This document shows positions 1-9,962 of a stretch of DNA of 64,000 nt, in pieces. The first letter of the stretch is position 1, and each line of letters begins with the position of its first letter. The translations under genes and the position numbers were made by a program. The stretch is from positions 62,001 to 126,000 of the forward strand of contig NZ_FSRM01000002.1 of the NCBI RefSeq assembly GCF_900141745.1. Direction: 5' to 3'. Origin of the DNA: Paraburkholderia phenazinium (GTDB lineage Bacteria > Pseudomonadota > Gammaproteobacteria > Burkholderiales > Burkholderiaceae). The notes below the pieces were generated by a model. The model was not told where the DNA came from, ran no database searches, and worked only from the letters and a program-made list of their open reading frames with translations.

Positions 1-266
1 TGCCCAAACGGAATTGCAGGATGGGCACAGCGCATGCTGCACTACTAGCGGCAACACGTTGCCATGCACGGCATCTTCGCCGTACATCCGCCAGAGCGTC
101 CGTTGCTCTGAGAGCCGGGCGCCCATCGTTGGGTGCGGACAACCATTCCGGTTGTACCGCCGTCCGGGTTGATTCAAGGTCGCACGCGATTCTGCACAGG
201 TACGACGTAACTACTTCACGTCCGCACCCTCATGGAGTTGCTTTGGCCAATCACCGGAGAAGTCTC
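1..266. other. region upstream of the Mn catalase, no gene seen
   Basis: The catalase reading frame stays open upstream to position 21, but the translated extension is Arg/His/Ala-rich and does not resemble the family N-terminus. I see no gene here. The region presumably holds the catalase promoter; I could not pick a convincing -35/-10 pair. Confidence 0.4.
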
Positions 267-1139
267 ATGTTCATTCACAACAAACGTCTTCAGTACACCG
301 TACGTGTCGCCGCGCCGAACCCCGGTCTTGCGAATCTGCTGCTCGAGCAGTTCGGCGGACCTCAGGGAGAGCTCGGTGCTGCGTGCCGGTATTTCACCCA
401 GGCGGTCGGCGAAGATGATCCGGGCCGCAAGGATCTGCTGTTCGATATCGCAACCGAAGAGTTGAGTCACCTGGAAATTGTTGGCTCGATTGTCGCGATG
501 CTGAACAAGAGCGCAAAAGGCCAACTGGCCGAAGCTGTGGAGGCCGAAGCGGAGCTGTATCGATCCATGACAGGTGGAGGAAACGACTCCCATACGACAG
601 CATTACTGTACGGTGGCGGTCCGGCCCTGACCAACTCGGCTGGCGTGCCGTGGTGCGCTTCGTACGTCGACACGATCGGCGAGCCGACGGCCGATCTGCG
701 CTCGAACATTGCTGCTGAGGCTCGCGCGAAGATCGTCTATGAACGTCTCATCAACGTCACGGACGATCCGGGTATCAAGGAGACACTTGGATTTCTGATG
801 ACACGCGAAATCGCCCATCAGAAATCCTTTGAGAAAGCGCTGCACTCGATCCAGCCGAACTTTCCTCAGGGCAAGCTGCCTGGCGTGCCGCAATACACCA
901 GCGTGTACTACAACATGTCGCGAGGCGACGATGCGCCGCGCGGTCCATGGAACGACGGTCCGGATTGGGAGTTCGTCGAATCTCCCGAACCGGCGGTAGA
1001 TGGCGGCGACGGAATGGCCACGGTCAATGTATCGCGCGGCGATGTCAAGGTGCTGCAGGCGATGGCTGCGAGAACGGCATCGGATGCGACCTCGGACCCG
1101 ACCACGGGTGCTGATCTCGGCGCAGGTCAGACCGTCTGA
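267..1139 (+). CDS. manganese (non-haem) catalase
   Basis: Predicted 290-aa dimanganese catalase that breaks hydrogen peroxide into water and oxygen in the cytoplasm. The family ligands are visible: E35 in GELGAA, E65 and H68 in EELSHLE, E151 in AAEARAK and H184 in EIAHQ. The start at 267 is chosen because GGAGAAG lies just upstream and the family begins MFxHNKRLQY; the longer open frame from 21 adds unrelated residues. The C-terminal tail after about residue 230 is polar and Gly/Thr-rich. A GC hairpin at 1150-1181 and a terminator at 1224-1243 follow. It is a single gene, probably a stationary-phase or oxidative-stress function. Confidence 0.93.
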   Translation: MFIHNKRLQYTVRVAAPNPGLANLLLEQFGGPQGELGAACRYFTQAVGEDDPGRKDLLFDIATEELSHLEIVGSIVAMLNKSAKGQLAEAVEAEAELYRSMTGGGNDSHTTALLYGGGPALTNSAGVPWCASYVDTIGEPTADLRSNIAAEARAKIVYERLINVTDDPGIKETLGFLMTREIAHQKSFEKALHSIQPNFPQGKLPGVPQYTSVYYNMSRGDDAPRGPWNDGPDWEFVESPEPAVDGGDGMATVNVSRGDVKVLQAMAARTASDATSDPTTGADLGAGQTV

Positions 1140-1223
1140 AGCGGTTAACGGAAGCGCGGTTGTCCTAACGGCCGCGCTTCCAGTGCCTCACGTCTGTCGC
1201 GAGATTCGCGACGAAATCGTCAC

Positions 1224-1243
1224 GCCCGCTGCCGCGGGCTTTT
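1224..1243 (+). terminator. intrinsic terminator of the Mn catalase
   Basis: GCCCGC (1224-1229), TGCC loop, GCGGGC (1234-1239), then TTTT. It abuts the stop codon of the convergent gene at 1243. A second stem, GGAAGCGCGG (1150-1159) with CCGCGCTTCC (1172-1181), lies between it and the catalase stop but has no T-run. Confidence 0.6.
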
Positions 1244-2790
1244 CAGTCTGGATTGGCGTTCAGCAAAACCATCCCGTGTAGGGTCGAAAGTTCCTGTTGC
1301 CAGGAGGCGCTGTCCTGTTCGGCATCGCCGTCGCCAAGGAAGGGCTTCAGCAACGCCAGCAGATCTTTCGAGTTGGACGAGTTCGTCGGCGTAGTGACGT
1401 CCGATACCAGCAGCCCTCTCACATATTCGGACTTCTCTGTGGATTGACTGGACGACTGATTCAGCGTCGCCTGCACTATCTGGCCGCGTTGCGTCGCGAT
1501 GTTGACCGCGCTGTTGGCGTCGTCGTCGACCTGTATATAGTTGTAGCTCTGGGTCGATGGCGACATGCCCAGTTGAACCGGGCCACCCGATAGCGACTCG
1601 TGATAACTCGCTTGCAAACTCGAGTGCTGGGTTTGCGAAATCGCGCCGCTCTGCTGATTGCCGGTGGTTTGAGTACTTTGGGAGACCTGATAGGAAAACG
1701 TATCCGTTTGATCCGGCAGCCACGGATTGGACGACACCGCGTTATCGGTCATCGAGCCTGTGAAATCGGCCAGCCCGGTCAACATGGCGTGATCCGACTG
1801 CGCGACCCACGATACGCCGTCCGTACCCGGAAGCTGTTGCGACGACGTGCCATAGTCGCCGTTCATCTGGCTGAACGCGTCCTTGAACATCGACATCAGT
1901 GTGGCGTCGCCGTGGCCTTCCGTGTTGGCGTTGTCGAACTGTGTCAGATAGCTTGCAATGGCCTGGTCACGTTGCGCGCCCGATCCCCAGATCGCGGAAT
2001 CACTCGTATCGACACTGAGGTTGATCGAACCGGTCGAGTCCGTGACTTTCACGCTGCGCGTTGAACTGTTCAGCGCAATATTGGCCGATATGTTGTTTGA
2101 CCCTTCGCCTGTCACATTGAATTGCAGATTCACCGACGACAGTACCGACGGGTCGTACTGCATCAAACCGCTCAGATTGAGTTGCGGCGGAACACCGCTC
2201 AGGCCATCGATTGCCTGCTGAAATCCGTCGGCCAGTCCTGTCAGCGCGGTGCGCTCGCTGCCGCTCAAGGTCCCGCTGCTGTTCATGCTGACCGCAAGCG
2301 TGCCGTCGTCGCTGTCCATTTCGATATCGACCGTGACGCCGCTCGCGGTCTTGACGGTCAGCTTCACATCGCCTTGCGGACCCTGTTCCGCTAGCGCGGT
2401 TGCACCCACTCCATCCGCCCCGGCAATCGTGACCGACTGCGAGAAATTGCTACCGTTAGTCTTGAAGCGATCGAGCAGCGCGCTTCCCAGATTGTAGAAC
2501 TGACCGGACATCGTATTCGACATGGCATCGCCCGCCATCGTCAGAGAAACGGCATCGGTGTTGCTCTGAGCCCAGGTCACGCTTGGCTCCCCGCCTATCA
2601 GCGACCCTTGTGACGTGTAGAGGAGCGGCGATTCGAGGCTCGCGGATGGGATGGTGACAATAGTCGATTCGCTCCCGCCGACAGCGGTATCCGACGCGAT
2701 GCTAGCGGTCGAAGCGATGCTGTTCGTCTTGCTCGATGATGGCGTCACCGTTGGGAGAACGCCTGCGTTTAATGGCAGTAGTGTGGTCAT
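1243..2790 (-). CDS. cysteine-free Ser/Thr/Gln-rich protein of unknown function, possible flagellar-regulon gene
   Basis: A 515-aa protein that I do not recognise. It is very rich in Ser, Thr, Gln, Asn and Gly, has no cysteine, and has no Sec signal peptide or membrane segment. The N-terminal 45 residues are low-complexity Ser/Thr. The middle (about 100-260) alternates short beta-like stretches with loops, and there is one helix-like patch near ERTALTGLADGFQQAID. The composition resembles proteins exported by flagellar type III secretion (flagellins, hook and filament parts), which also lack cysteine. A close match to the FliA (sigma28) promoter lies upstream at 2856-2882 on the same strand. 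Role as a flagellum-linked or surface protein is inference only. Confidence 0.75.
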   Translation of the reverse strand: MTTLLPLNAGVLPTVTPSSSKTNSIASTASIASDTAVGGSESTIVTIPSASLESPLLYTSQGSLIGGEPSVTWAQSNTDAVSLTMAGDAMSNTMSGQFYNLGSALLDRFKTNGSNFSQSVTIAGADGVGATALAEQGPQGDVKLTVKTASGVTVDIEMDSDDGTLAVSMNSSGTLSGSERTALTGLADGFQQAIDGLSGVPPQLNLSGLMQYDPSVLSSVNLQFNVTGEGSNNISANIALNSSTRSVKVTDSTGSINLSVDTSDSAIWGSGAQRDQAIASYLTQFDNANTEGHGDATLMSMFKDAFSQMNGDYGTSSQQLPGTDGVSWVAQSDHAMLTGLADFTGSMTDNAVSSNPWLPDQTDTFSYQVSQSTQTTGNQQSGAISQTQHSSLQASYHESLSGGPVQLGMSPSTQSYNYIQVDDDANSAVNIATQRGQIVQATLNQSSSQSTEKSEYVRGLLVSDVTTPTNSSNSKDLLALLKPFLGDGDAEQDSASWQQELSTLHGMVLLNANPD

Positions 2791-2855
2791 ATGCGGTGCT
2801 TTGTTATTTTCGATGGATGATCGCGGTCATCTGCGGGCCTGCGCTTTCAGTCGAT

Positions 2856-2882
2856 ATATCGACAAAGAACTGCAAATCTTTA
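2856..2882 (-). promoter_or_regulatory. sigma28 (FliA)-like promoter for the 515-aa gene
   Basis: On the minus strand the sequence reads TAAAGATT, 11 bases, GTCGATAT. The enterobacterial FliA consensus is TAAAGTTT-N11-GCCGATAA. Thirteen of 16 consensus bases match with exact spacing. It lies 66 bases upstream of the ATG at 2790. Confidence 0.55.
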
Positions 2883-3110
2883 AACGTAATATTTGGTTTT
2901 ATTAAAACCCGTGGAAATCCATTGAGAAAGGAGACATAAGCTGCTATTTCACTGCGTTTTCGAGCCCATTCTTCTCCGCTTAGAATCAATTGCATTATCT
3001 GGACACAATGTGCGGAACTGACGGGCGTACAAAGGGTCACACTAGTTCGATCGCTGGCAGATGAAATGGTGGTCCTACGCATGTGAAACTGAATGGAAGG
3101 AGCACGACTC

Positions 3111-3464
3111 ATGATTCAGATGTCTCACACTCCGTCACGCCGACGCGTCGCAATGGCCGTCGTGGCGGTTCTGATGGCGATGTCCGCGCTGCCTGCACAG
3201 GCGCAACACTACTCACGTGGAGGCGGTGGTCACCATGGAGGCGGCGGCTATCACGGCGGCGGAGGCTATCGCGGTGGTTACCATGGTGGCGGTGGCGGCG
3301 GCGGTGGTGGCGGGCTGATCGTCGGAGCGTTGCTGGGCGCGGTCGCGGGCGCAGCGATCACCAGTGCTTTGCAACCGCCGCCCGCAGTGGTGTATTCGTC
3401 TCCCCCACCGCCGCCCCCGCCGGGCGTCGCTTACTATCCGAACAACTATCCTCCTGGTTATTGA
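3111..3464 (+). CDS. small glycine-rich secreted protein
   Basis: A 117-aa protein with a signal peptide of about 32 residues ending in ALPAQAQ. A Gly/His/Tyr-rich repeat region follows (HHGGGGYHGGGGYRGG and similar), then a hydrophobic glycine-zipper-like segment (about 65-85), then a Pro-rich tail. It is probably an envelope or outer-membrane-associated protein; the function is unknown. The start at 3111 is preferred over 3093 because AAGGAG sits 8 bases upstream of it and the signal peptide is then well formed. The low-complexity DNA here makes other frames look open. Confidence 0.7.
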   Translation: MIQMSHTPSRRRVAMAVVAVLMAMSALPAQAQHYSRGGGGHHGGGGYHGGGGYRGGYHGGGGGGGGGGLIVGALLGAVAGAAITSALQPPPAVVYSSPPPPPPPGVAYYPNNYPPGY

Positions 3465-3568
3465 TCGTCCCATAACCTGATCCGATCCGGCGGTCCGTTA
3501 GCTCATCGCACCATATTGCACAGGTTGCGGCCGTCGCCAGACCCATCATTCAAAACGAGCATCCATAC

Positions 3569-4108
3569 ATGAAAACCTCCGTCCGTAAAGTATTTATGCC
3601 TGCGTTGTTGACGTTTGTCTTCGCGAGCGCTTCGGCATGGGCGCAGACGCCCGCGAGCAGTGCGGCCCCTACGACGCCAGGCGGGCGGGCTGCCGCTCAT
3701 GCGCAGAAGCACCAGGATATCGTGGCGCAGCGGATCGACGAACTGCATGCTGAACTGAAGATCACCGACCAGCAGTCGCAGCAATGGGACGCCTTCGCGC
3801 AAACCATGCGTGACAACGCTGCGAGCGCCGATCAGGCTTTTCATGAGCGGGCAAAAAAGCTTCCGTCCATGAACGCGGATGACGCCATGAAATCGTATGC
3901 ATCATTAGCCCAGGTACATGCCGAGAATATGCAGAAGTTGTCCACTGCGTTCAGCGCGCTGTACGCGACGCTGTCGGACGATCAGAAAGCAACTGCGGAT
4001 GTGCTGTTCAGGAATGAGCATGCGCACGGAAAGCATCACCCCGCCCAGCACAAGCACGCGCCTGCTGCAATGGGTGCTGCTTCAGCACCGGCGCCTGCTT
4101 CCAACTAA
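3569..4108 (+). CDS. periplasmic Spy/CpxP-like LTxxQ-family protein
   Basis: A 179-aa protein with a signal peptide ending ASAWAQ (about residue 26). A helical body (about 45-145) contains LKITDQQSQQWDAF and LYATLSDDQKA, the two LTxxQ-type motifs of the Spy/CpxP/CnrX class. The C-terminus is His/Ala/Pro-rich (HGKHHPAQHKHAP), which might bind metal. Family members are periplasmic chaperone or stress sensors. It is a single gene with a weak ribosome site. The preceding gene at 3111 may be co-expressed, but the 104-bp gap makes that uncertain. Confidence 0.75.
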   Translation: MKTSVRKVFMPALLTFVFASASAWAQTPASSAAPTTPGGRAAAHAQKHQDIVAQRIDELHAELKITDQQSQQWDAFAQTMRDNAASADQAFHERAKKLPSMNADDAMKSYASLAQVHAENMQKLSTAFSALYATLSDDQKATADVLFRNEHAHGKHHPAQHKHAPAAMGAASAPAPASN

Positions 4109-4331
4109 CACCATTCGCAAACGACGCGAAGCAACACGGTTGACCCATCTGCAAGACTGCATGACGTGATCGGCGGTCGTGCGTGATGGGTCGGTCCTCG
4201 CCGTTTCAGACCGGCACAGAGCTCCCGATTGCCTTGCTATGTGAGCGCTTGACGTTACGATGCCATCAAATTTTTCGGCGTAAAATGCGACTCCAGCCGC
4301 CGCGTACCGGCGGAACGCTCTAACGTCAGCG

Positions 4332-5549
4332 ATGCACGTCGATCTTCTCACCCTTTACCTTCTTGCGATCGGAACGCTACTCGCCAGCTCTGGGATGACG
4401 CTCTGGGAGCATCGAACGCATCCCCGGCGCAGCAAGGAATTGAGGCTATTGGCAGCGGGATACGCCACGCTTGCCGTCGGATGTGCAGCGGTGATCATCC
4501 GTCAAGCGCTGCCCGGTATCTCCGGCTCTGCCTTAAGCAATCTCGTCATTCTCAGCGGCTATCTTTTGATCCTGCACGGTGTCGCATCCCTGAGCGGCCG
4601 ACATTACCGTGCGGTTTCTATCGCTATCCTCGTTCTGCAGGCGCTGGCGTGGGCAATCGCCGGTGCGCGATGGCCGAACGCCGTGTGGAGCTATGTCTGT
4701 GCGTTTCCAATCGCGATAGTTTCCGTTATGACGTCTCGCGAGTTGCTGCGAAACGATGAGATGAAATCGTTGCAATCGCGGCACATCGCCGCGATGGTGA
4801 CCACTATCCATGCTGTCCTTTATGCCGCCAGAGCATTCGTGTTGCCGTGGCTAGCGGCCGTATATGGACAGAACATAGTGGCTATTGCCGGTGAAATCAC
4901 AATCTACGAAGGCGTTTTATATTCGGTAGTTCTACCGATGACCTTGCTCAGGTTAATTCGCGAGGAAACTCATGGCCGGCTTTTGCAGGAATCCCAAACC
5001 GATTATCTGACCCGCCTTGGCAATCGCAGATGGTTCTTTGAAGAAGGCGGCCGGGTCATCCGCGAAGGGGACACGTGGCGGCCAGTTTCGCTGCTTGCCT
5101 TCGACCTTGATCGCTTCAAGGCGATCAACGATCAATACGGTCATAAAACGGGAGACGAGGTCCTGAAGTCGTTTGCGGACATTGCCCGCAGCGTAATGGG
5201 ACCCGAGGCAATTCTCGCCCGCATCGGAGGAGAAGAATTTGCTGCCCTGCTGTTTCGTCATGACACCCTCCGCGCCAAAGAGGTGGGCGAAACCGTTGCC
5301 AGACTTTTTGCCGAAACGGCCCCGCTCAGAGTGAGCGGCCTCGGGATCCGGGCTACGGTCAGCATTGGACTCGCGCAGTTTGAGGACGAGGCATCCACGC
5401 TCGTCGACCTGCTGGCAGCCGCCGATCAGGCGTTGTACAGAGCGAAGTCGCTGGGTGGGAATCGGCTTGAACTCGCGCAGAGCGGCGCGCACCCGATGGT
5501 CGAGCCGGCCGGTGGACGGCAAAAAACTGGCGCTCGGGAACGCTCGTAA
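4332..5549 (+). CDS. membrane diguanylate cyclase (GGDEF domain)
   Basis: A 405-aa enzyme predicted to make cyclic-di-GMP. Residues 1-210 hold about six membrane segments. The GGDEF domain spans about 215-385, with TDYLTRLGNRR, DLDRFKAIND (metal Asp in DLD, 258-260) and the signature GGEEF at 299-303. The active-site residues are intact. The usual inhibitory RxxD site just before the signature is absent (VMGPEAILARIGGEEF), so product inhibition may be lost. The membrane part would sense an unknown signal. It stands alone between unrelated genes. Confidence 0.9.
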   Translation: MHVDLLTLYLLAIGTLLASSGMTLWEHRTHPRRSKELRLLAAGYATLAVGCAAVIIRQALPGISGSALSNLVILSGYLLILHGVASLSGRHYRAVSIAILVLQALAWAIAGARWPNAVWSYVCAFPIAIVSVMTSRELLRNDEMKSLQSRHIAAMVTTIHAVLYAARAFVLPWLAAVYGQNIVAIAGEITIYEGVLYSVVLPMTLLRLIREETHGRLLQESQTDYLTRLGNRRWFFEEGGRVIREGDTWRPVSLLAFDLDRFKAINDQYGHKTGDEVLKSFADIARSVMGPEAILARIGGEEFAALLFRHDTLRAKEVGETVARLFAETAPLRVSGLGIRATVSIGLAQFEDEASTLVDLLAAADQALYRAKSLGGNRLELAQSGAHPMVEPAGGRQKTGARERS

Positions 5550-5573
5550 CTCCCGATGCGGCACACCGTGATC

Positions 5574-5602
5574 AAAAAAAAGCCGACCTGTTAGGGTCGG
5601 CT
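5574..5602 (-). terminator. intrinsic terminator downstream of dgdA
   Basis: The stem AGCCGACC (5581-5588) and GGTCGGCT (5595-5602) is flanked by a run of seven A at 5574-5580, which reads as T7 on the minus strand. It lies about 180 bases beyond the dgdA stop. A weaker stem, TTCTGGC/GCCAGAA (about 5611-5640), lies between them. Confidence 0.65.
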
Positions 5603-5783
5603 AAAAAGATTCTGGCTATTCCGAGGGCCATTGCCAGAACCTGAGAGAGCCACATTATGCCGCATTTTGCCGCAAGGCGTCGTCGCACCTGCTGCGAGCA
5701 GCCAGCAGCAGCGGCATTCGTGGCCCTCATTGCGGATCATCGGATGATCGCTCATCGCCTCATCAACGATGACGTTGGGGTGC

Positions 5784-7100
<1,317 letters not shown>

Positions 7101-7145
7101 CTATTGGCGAGAATAGCTTGCAGTCTAGATGGCTCTCTGCTTTCA

Positions 7146-7163
7146 TAGAATCGAATAGTTCTA
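7146..7163. promoter_or_regulatory. inverted repeat in the dgdA-dgdR promoter, likely DgdR site
   Basis: TAGAA (7146-7150), 8 bases, TTCTA (7159-7163) is a perfect short inverted repeat in the 78-bp divergent intergenic region. The layout is typical of LysR-family operators. Confidence 0.45.
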
Positions 7164-8048
7164 ATGGAAGCTAGAAGCGAGCCTAATACCTTGAGCCTTT
7201 CACTCGAAATCGACCTGCTGCGCTCGTTCGCCGTCATCGCCGAAGTGCGGGCGTTCAGCCGCGCGGCTATCCGGATAGGCCGGACCCAGTCTGCGCTGAG
7301 CCAGCAGATGAAGCGCCTCGAAGAAATCGTCGATCAGCCGCTGTTCCAGCGCACGGGGCGCGGGGTCGTGCTGACGAACCCCGGTGAACGCCTGTTGGTG
7401 CATGCCCAACGCATTCTGCGACTCCACGACGAAGCGATGGCCGATCTCTCCGGCAAAGGGCTTTCGGGCACGATCCGCTTCGGTTGCCCGGACGACTACG
7501 CTGCCGTGTTCCTGCCGCCCCTGCTCCGGCAGTTTTCAGCCCACCACCCGCATGCCCAGGTGGACGTCATGTGCGCGCCCACCCCACGCTTGATCGAACA
7601 ACTGGAGATGCATGCGCTGGACCTCGCCATGATTTCATTGCCGGAGGATGCGCCGGATGACGGCATCATTCGCCGCGAGCCGCTGGTCTGGGTGGGCTAT
7701 CCGGGACTGGATCCCGCGCACTTCGACCCCTTACCGCTGGCGCTTTCCGATCCGGACACGCTCGATCACGTAGCGGCCTGCGAAGCGCTGCAACGCGCGG
7801 GCAGGGCTTACCGCGTTGCCTGTGCGAGCAGCAGCCTTGCGGGCCTCACAGCGCTGGTGCGCTCGGGGCAAGCCTTTGCTGTAATTACGCAGACAGCCGT
7901 CGCGCCGGACCTCGCCATAATCAACGGCGATCCAGCGCTTCCGCCGTTGCCCACCATCGCCATTACGCTCAGGTTCGAGCGCAAGCGCCCCGCACCGCTG
8001 ACCACGGTATTCGCGGAGCACATCAGGCTTACGCTGCCGTTGCTTTGA
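7164..8048 (+). CDS. dgdR: LysR-family regulator of dgdA
   Basis: A 294-aa LysR-type regulator. The winged helix-turn-helix is in residues 12-70, with AFSRAAIRIGRTQSALSQQMKRLE as the recognition region. The substrate-binding domain follows from about 95. It is divergent from the 2,2-dialkylglycine decarboxylase gene, the same arrangement as dgdR-dgdA in Burkholderia cepacia, so it probably controls that gene in response to the substrate. The ATG at 7164 directly follows the inverted repeat, and ribosome binding is weak. A start a few codons later is possible. Confidence 0.88.
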   Translation: MEARSEPNTLSLSLEIDLLRSFAVIAEVRAFSRAAIRIGRTQSALSQQMKRLEEIVDQPLFQRTGRGVVLTNPGERLLVHAQRILRLHDEAMADLSGKGLSGTIRFGCPDDYAAVFLPPLLRQFSAHHPHAQVDVMCAPTPRLIEQLEMHALDLAMISLPEDAPDDGIIRREPLVWVGYPGLDPAHFDPLPLALSDPDTLDHVAACEALQRAGRAYRVACASSSLAGLTALVRSGQAFAVITQTAVAPDLAIINGDPALPPLPTIAITLRFERKRPAPLTTVFAEHIRLTLPLL

Positions 8049-8064
8049 TTGCGCTTCGGGCGCA

Positions 8065-8856
8065 TTACTGTTGGGCGTGCTTCGCTGCGTCTTCAATTAC
8101 AGCCGCCACTTCCTTCGGACGCGATTCGTACACCGAATGACTCGCGCCGGCCAGCACCGTGGTGTGGCTATGGGCACGCTGGTAGTAGAAGCGTTCGAGA
8201 TCCGGATTAATGATCTTGTCGTCAGCGGCCACGATGCCCCAGCTTGGCTTGGTGGTCCATGCAGCGACCGTCATCGGCGCCGAGAAGACCTTCGCTGCCG
8301 TCAGGATCTGCGATTGCGCTTCGAACTGCGCCTGCTTCAGCGGCAGGTCCGCGGCGAAATCCTTGGGGAAATCCGCCGGATTCAGGTACGTATAGCCATC
8401 GTCGGTCTTCTTGATGGCACCCGGCTGCTTCGAGGTATAGCTCGGGTATTGCTTGCCCAGATCCGACTCGTCTTCGCCGACAGCCGGCGCATGCGCGGCC
8501 ACATACACGAGTCCAGCCACTTTCGGATCGACGCCAGCCTCGGTGATGATCGAGCCGCCGTAGCTATGTGCGACGAGAATCGTAGGACCATCCTGCAGGT
8601 CGATCACGCGTTTCGTGGCCGCGACATCGTCGTCCAGCGAAGTCAGCGGTTCCTGCACCGTGGTGACGTGGTAGCCATCTTTGGTGAGGATGTCGTACAC
8701 CGGCTTCCAGCCCGAGCCATCCACCCACGCGCCGTGTACCAGAACAATGTTCTTGATCGGGGTGGCGGGTTGCGTCTGTTGCGCCATGGCACCGGTCGAT
8801 GCAAACAGGCATGCGGACAAGGAAAGGATCGATGCGGCGAGAGGTAAGACTTTCAC
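8065..8856 (-). CDS. secreted alpha/beta hydrolase
   Basis: A 263-aa alpha/beta-fold hydrolase with a signal peptide (MKVLPLAASILSL, cleaved after about GAMAQ). It contains the oxyanion segment LVHGAWVDGSGW, the nucleophile elbow AHSYGGS and the catalytic histidine in GASHSVYES. A periplasmic or exported esterase is likely; the substrate is unknown. I choose the GTG start at 8856 because GGAG lies 7 bases upstream. The TTG at 8862 is too close to that site. It is convergent with dgdR, only 16 bases apart. A broken relative of this family lies at 14340-14495. Confidence 0.85.
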   Translation of the reverse strand: MKVLPLAASILSLSACLFASTGAMAQQTQPATPIKNIVLVHGAWVDGSGWKPVYDILTKDGYHVTTVQEPLTSLDDDVAATKRVIDLQDGPTILVAHSYGGSIITEAGVDPKVAGLVYVAAHAPAVGEDESDLGKQYPSYTSKQPGAIKKTDDGYTYLNPADFPKDFAADLPLKQAQFEAQSQILTAAKVFSAPMTVAAWTTKPSWGIVAADDKIINPDLERFYYQRAHSHTTVLAGASHSVYESRPKEVAAVIEDAAKHAQQ

Positions 8857-9028
8857 GATCAAACTCCATTAATAAGGAAAACGAAATTTTTAAAAAATAG
8901 CTGGCTTGACTGGCAAGTCATGCTCGACTGTGCGACGCACTCGTCTATCAAGCCACCTACTTCTACGACTGGAACAACTGGCGATCCTGCACAAGACAAC
9001 CCATCGCGCAGGATCCTGGATGCAGCAT

Positions 9029-9373
9029 TTAGCTACCGAAGTACACGTTGCAGAAGCTGACCGGGCCGACACAAGAGCGCATCGCCGTACGGGATGCCGA
9101 ACCCGATGCTGAGCTACCGTTCTGCGTGACACCGCCGACGGCCTGGTTGGTCAGTTGCTGATCGTTCTGCGAAGCGATCTTTGCTTCGGCAGCCTGAATG
9201 TCAGCCGGGTAGTTGATGTCGTTTTGACCCGGGGTATATCCGGCCTGCTCGACACGCACGAGATCGGCACGAACTTCCGCACGGGTCACGGGTGCATTCG
9301 ACTGAGCAAAGCTGAGAACCGGGGCGCCGAGCGTGGCAGCGGCGAGAGCAAAACCTGCGAGCATCTTGTACAT
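9029..9373 (-). CDS. DUF4148 secreted protein (copy 1)
   Basis: A 114-aa protein with a signal peptide ending LSFAQ. The DUF4148 core contains TRAEVRADLVRVEQAGY and YPADIQAAEAKIA. The function of the family is not known. It ends in RSCVGPVSFCNVYFGS; a C-x6-C tail of this kind recurs in two other copies in the window (16081-16461 and 16523-16864). A GGAATAA-N15-GTT sequence at 9512-9539 is a possible ECF-type promoter. It is not in an operon. Confidence 0.85.
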   Translation of the reverse strand: MYKMLAGFALAAATLGAPVLSFAQSNAPVTRAEVRADLVRVEQAGYTPGQNDINYPADIQAAEAKIASQNDQQLTNQAVGGVTQNGSSASGSASRTAMRSCVGPVSFCNVYFGS

Positions 9374-9511
9374 GATTAAGATTCCTAAGTAACGTTAAAT
9401 TTAGTTGGCAGTTAAAACCGCCTTCGGGGTTGAGATAAACAGTCCGGTTCTGGCCTACGGCCTATGACCCATGGCCTTGTACTGCGCGCCTCGTACTGCG
9501 TCTACATAAGG

Positions 9512-9539
9512 GCGAACACAGGCTCCCAGGGTTTATTCC
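9512..9539 (-). promoter_or_regulatory. ECF-sigma-like promoter before DUF4148 copy 1
   Basis: On the minus strand GGAATAA (9539-9533) is followed after 15 bases by GTTCGC (9517-9512). The 14 bases at 9533-9546 are identical to 16960-16973 upstream of another DUF4148 gene. The element lies 139 bases upstream of the start codon. Confidence 0.4.
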
Positions 9540-9852
9540 AGGATTTTTCGAAGCAACCTCTCGGCGGCTCGTGTTCATCCCTCGCAAGCCCTTGCTGGCT
9601 GGAGCCGGAGACCAATTTCCTGCGACAGACAAATATTCGCGCAGGCGCATCGCGGCCTCCAGCCATTTGCGACCAGTCGGCAATACGCAGCGTGAAATGC
9701 TTCTGAGGGTCGCGAAACACGCGTTACCGATGCGCCGTTGCGTTTCTGCAAACGCTTAACGCCAGTTACCACGTCAATCGTTAAGTTCTGTCCCGATCAG
9801 GGCTTTGTGACGCGGTCTTAAGTCTGGCTTAATTTTCCCCTGCAACTATGAC

Positions 9853-9899
9853 GCTCAACATCCCCTGTTGAGCCGCCTGAACATCGGCGGCGTTTTTTT
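9853..9899 (+). terminator. double hairpin with T-run, possible end of a small RNA or a leader attenuator
   Basis: GCTCAACA/TGTTGAGC (9853-9873) overlaps by two bases a second stem, GCCGCC/GGCGGC (9872-9891), which is followed by G and seven T. It lies on the plus strand with no plus-strand gene upstream, and 63 bases before the small gene at 9963. It could end an unseen short RNA or attenuate that gene. Confidence 0.5.
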
Positions 9900-9962
9900 A
9901 TCTGAGGGATGCTGTCGGCGCATCGCAAGATGTTGCGCACTCCTGCGAGGGAAGAACAGACC

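Larger units (their letters stand above)
9374..9962. other. long intergenic region with promoter-like and terminator-like signals
   Basis: The region holds the possible DUF4148 promoter (9512-9539) and a plus-strand double hairpin ending in T7 (9853-9899). The translated frames between them overlap each other in several directions and none looks like a protein. No gene is called. Confidence 0.4.

Noticed and set aside
2804..3112. 102-codon open frame between the 515-aa gene and the Gly-rich protein
   Set aside because: It covers the sigma28-like promoter region and has no domain; the start region has no ribosome site.
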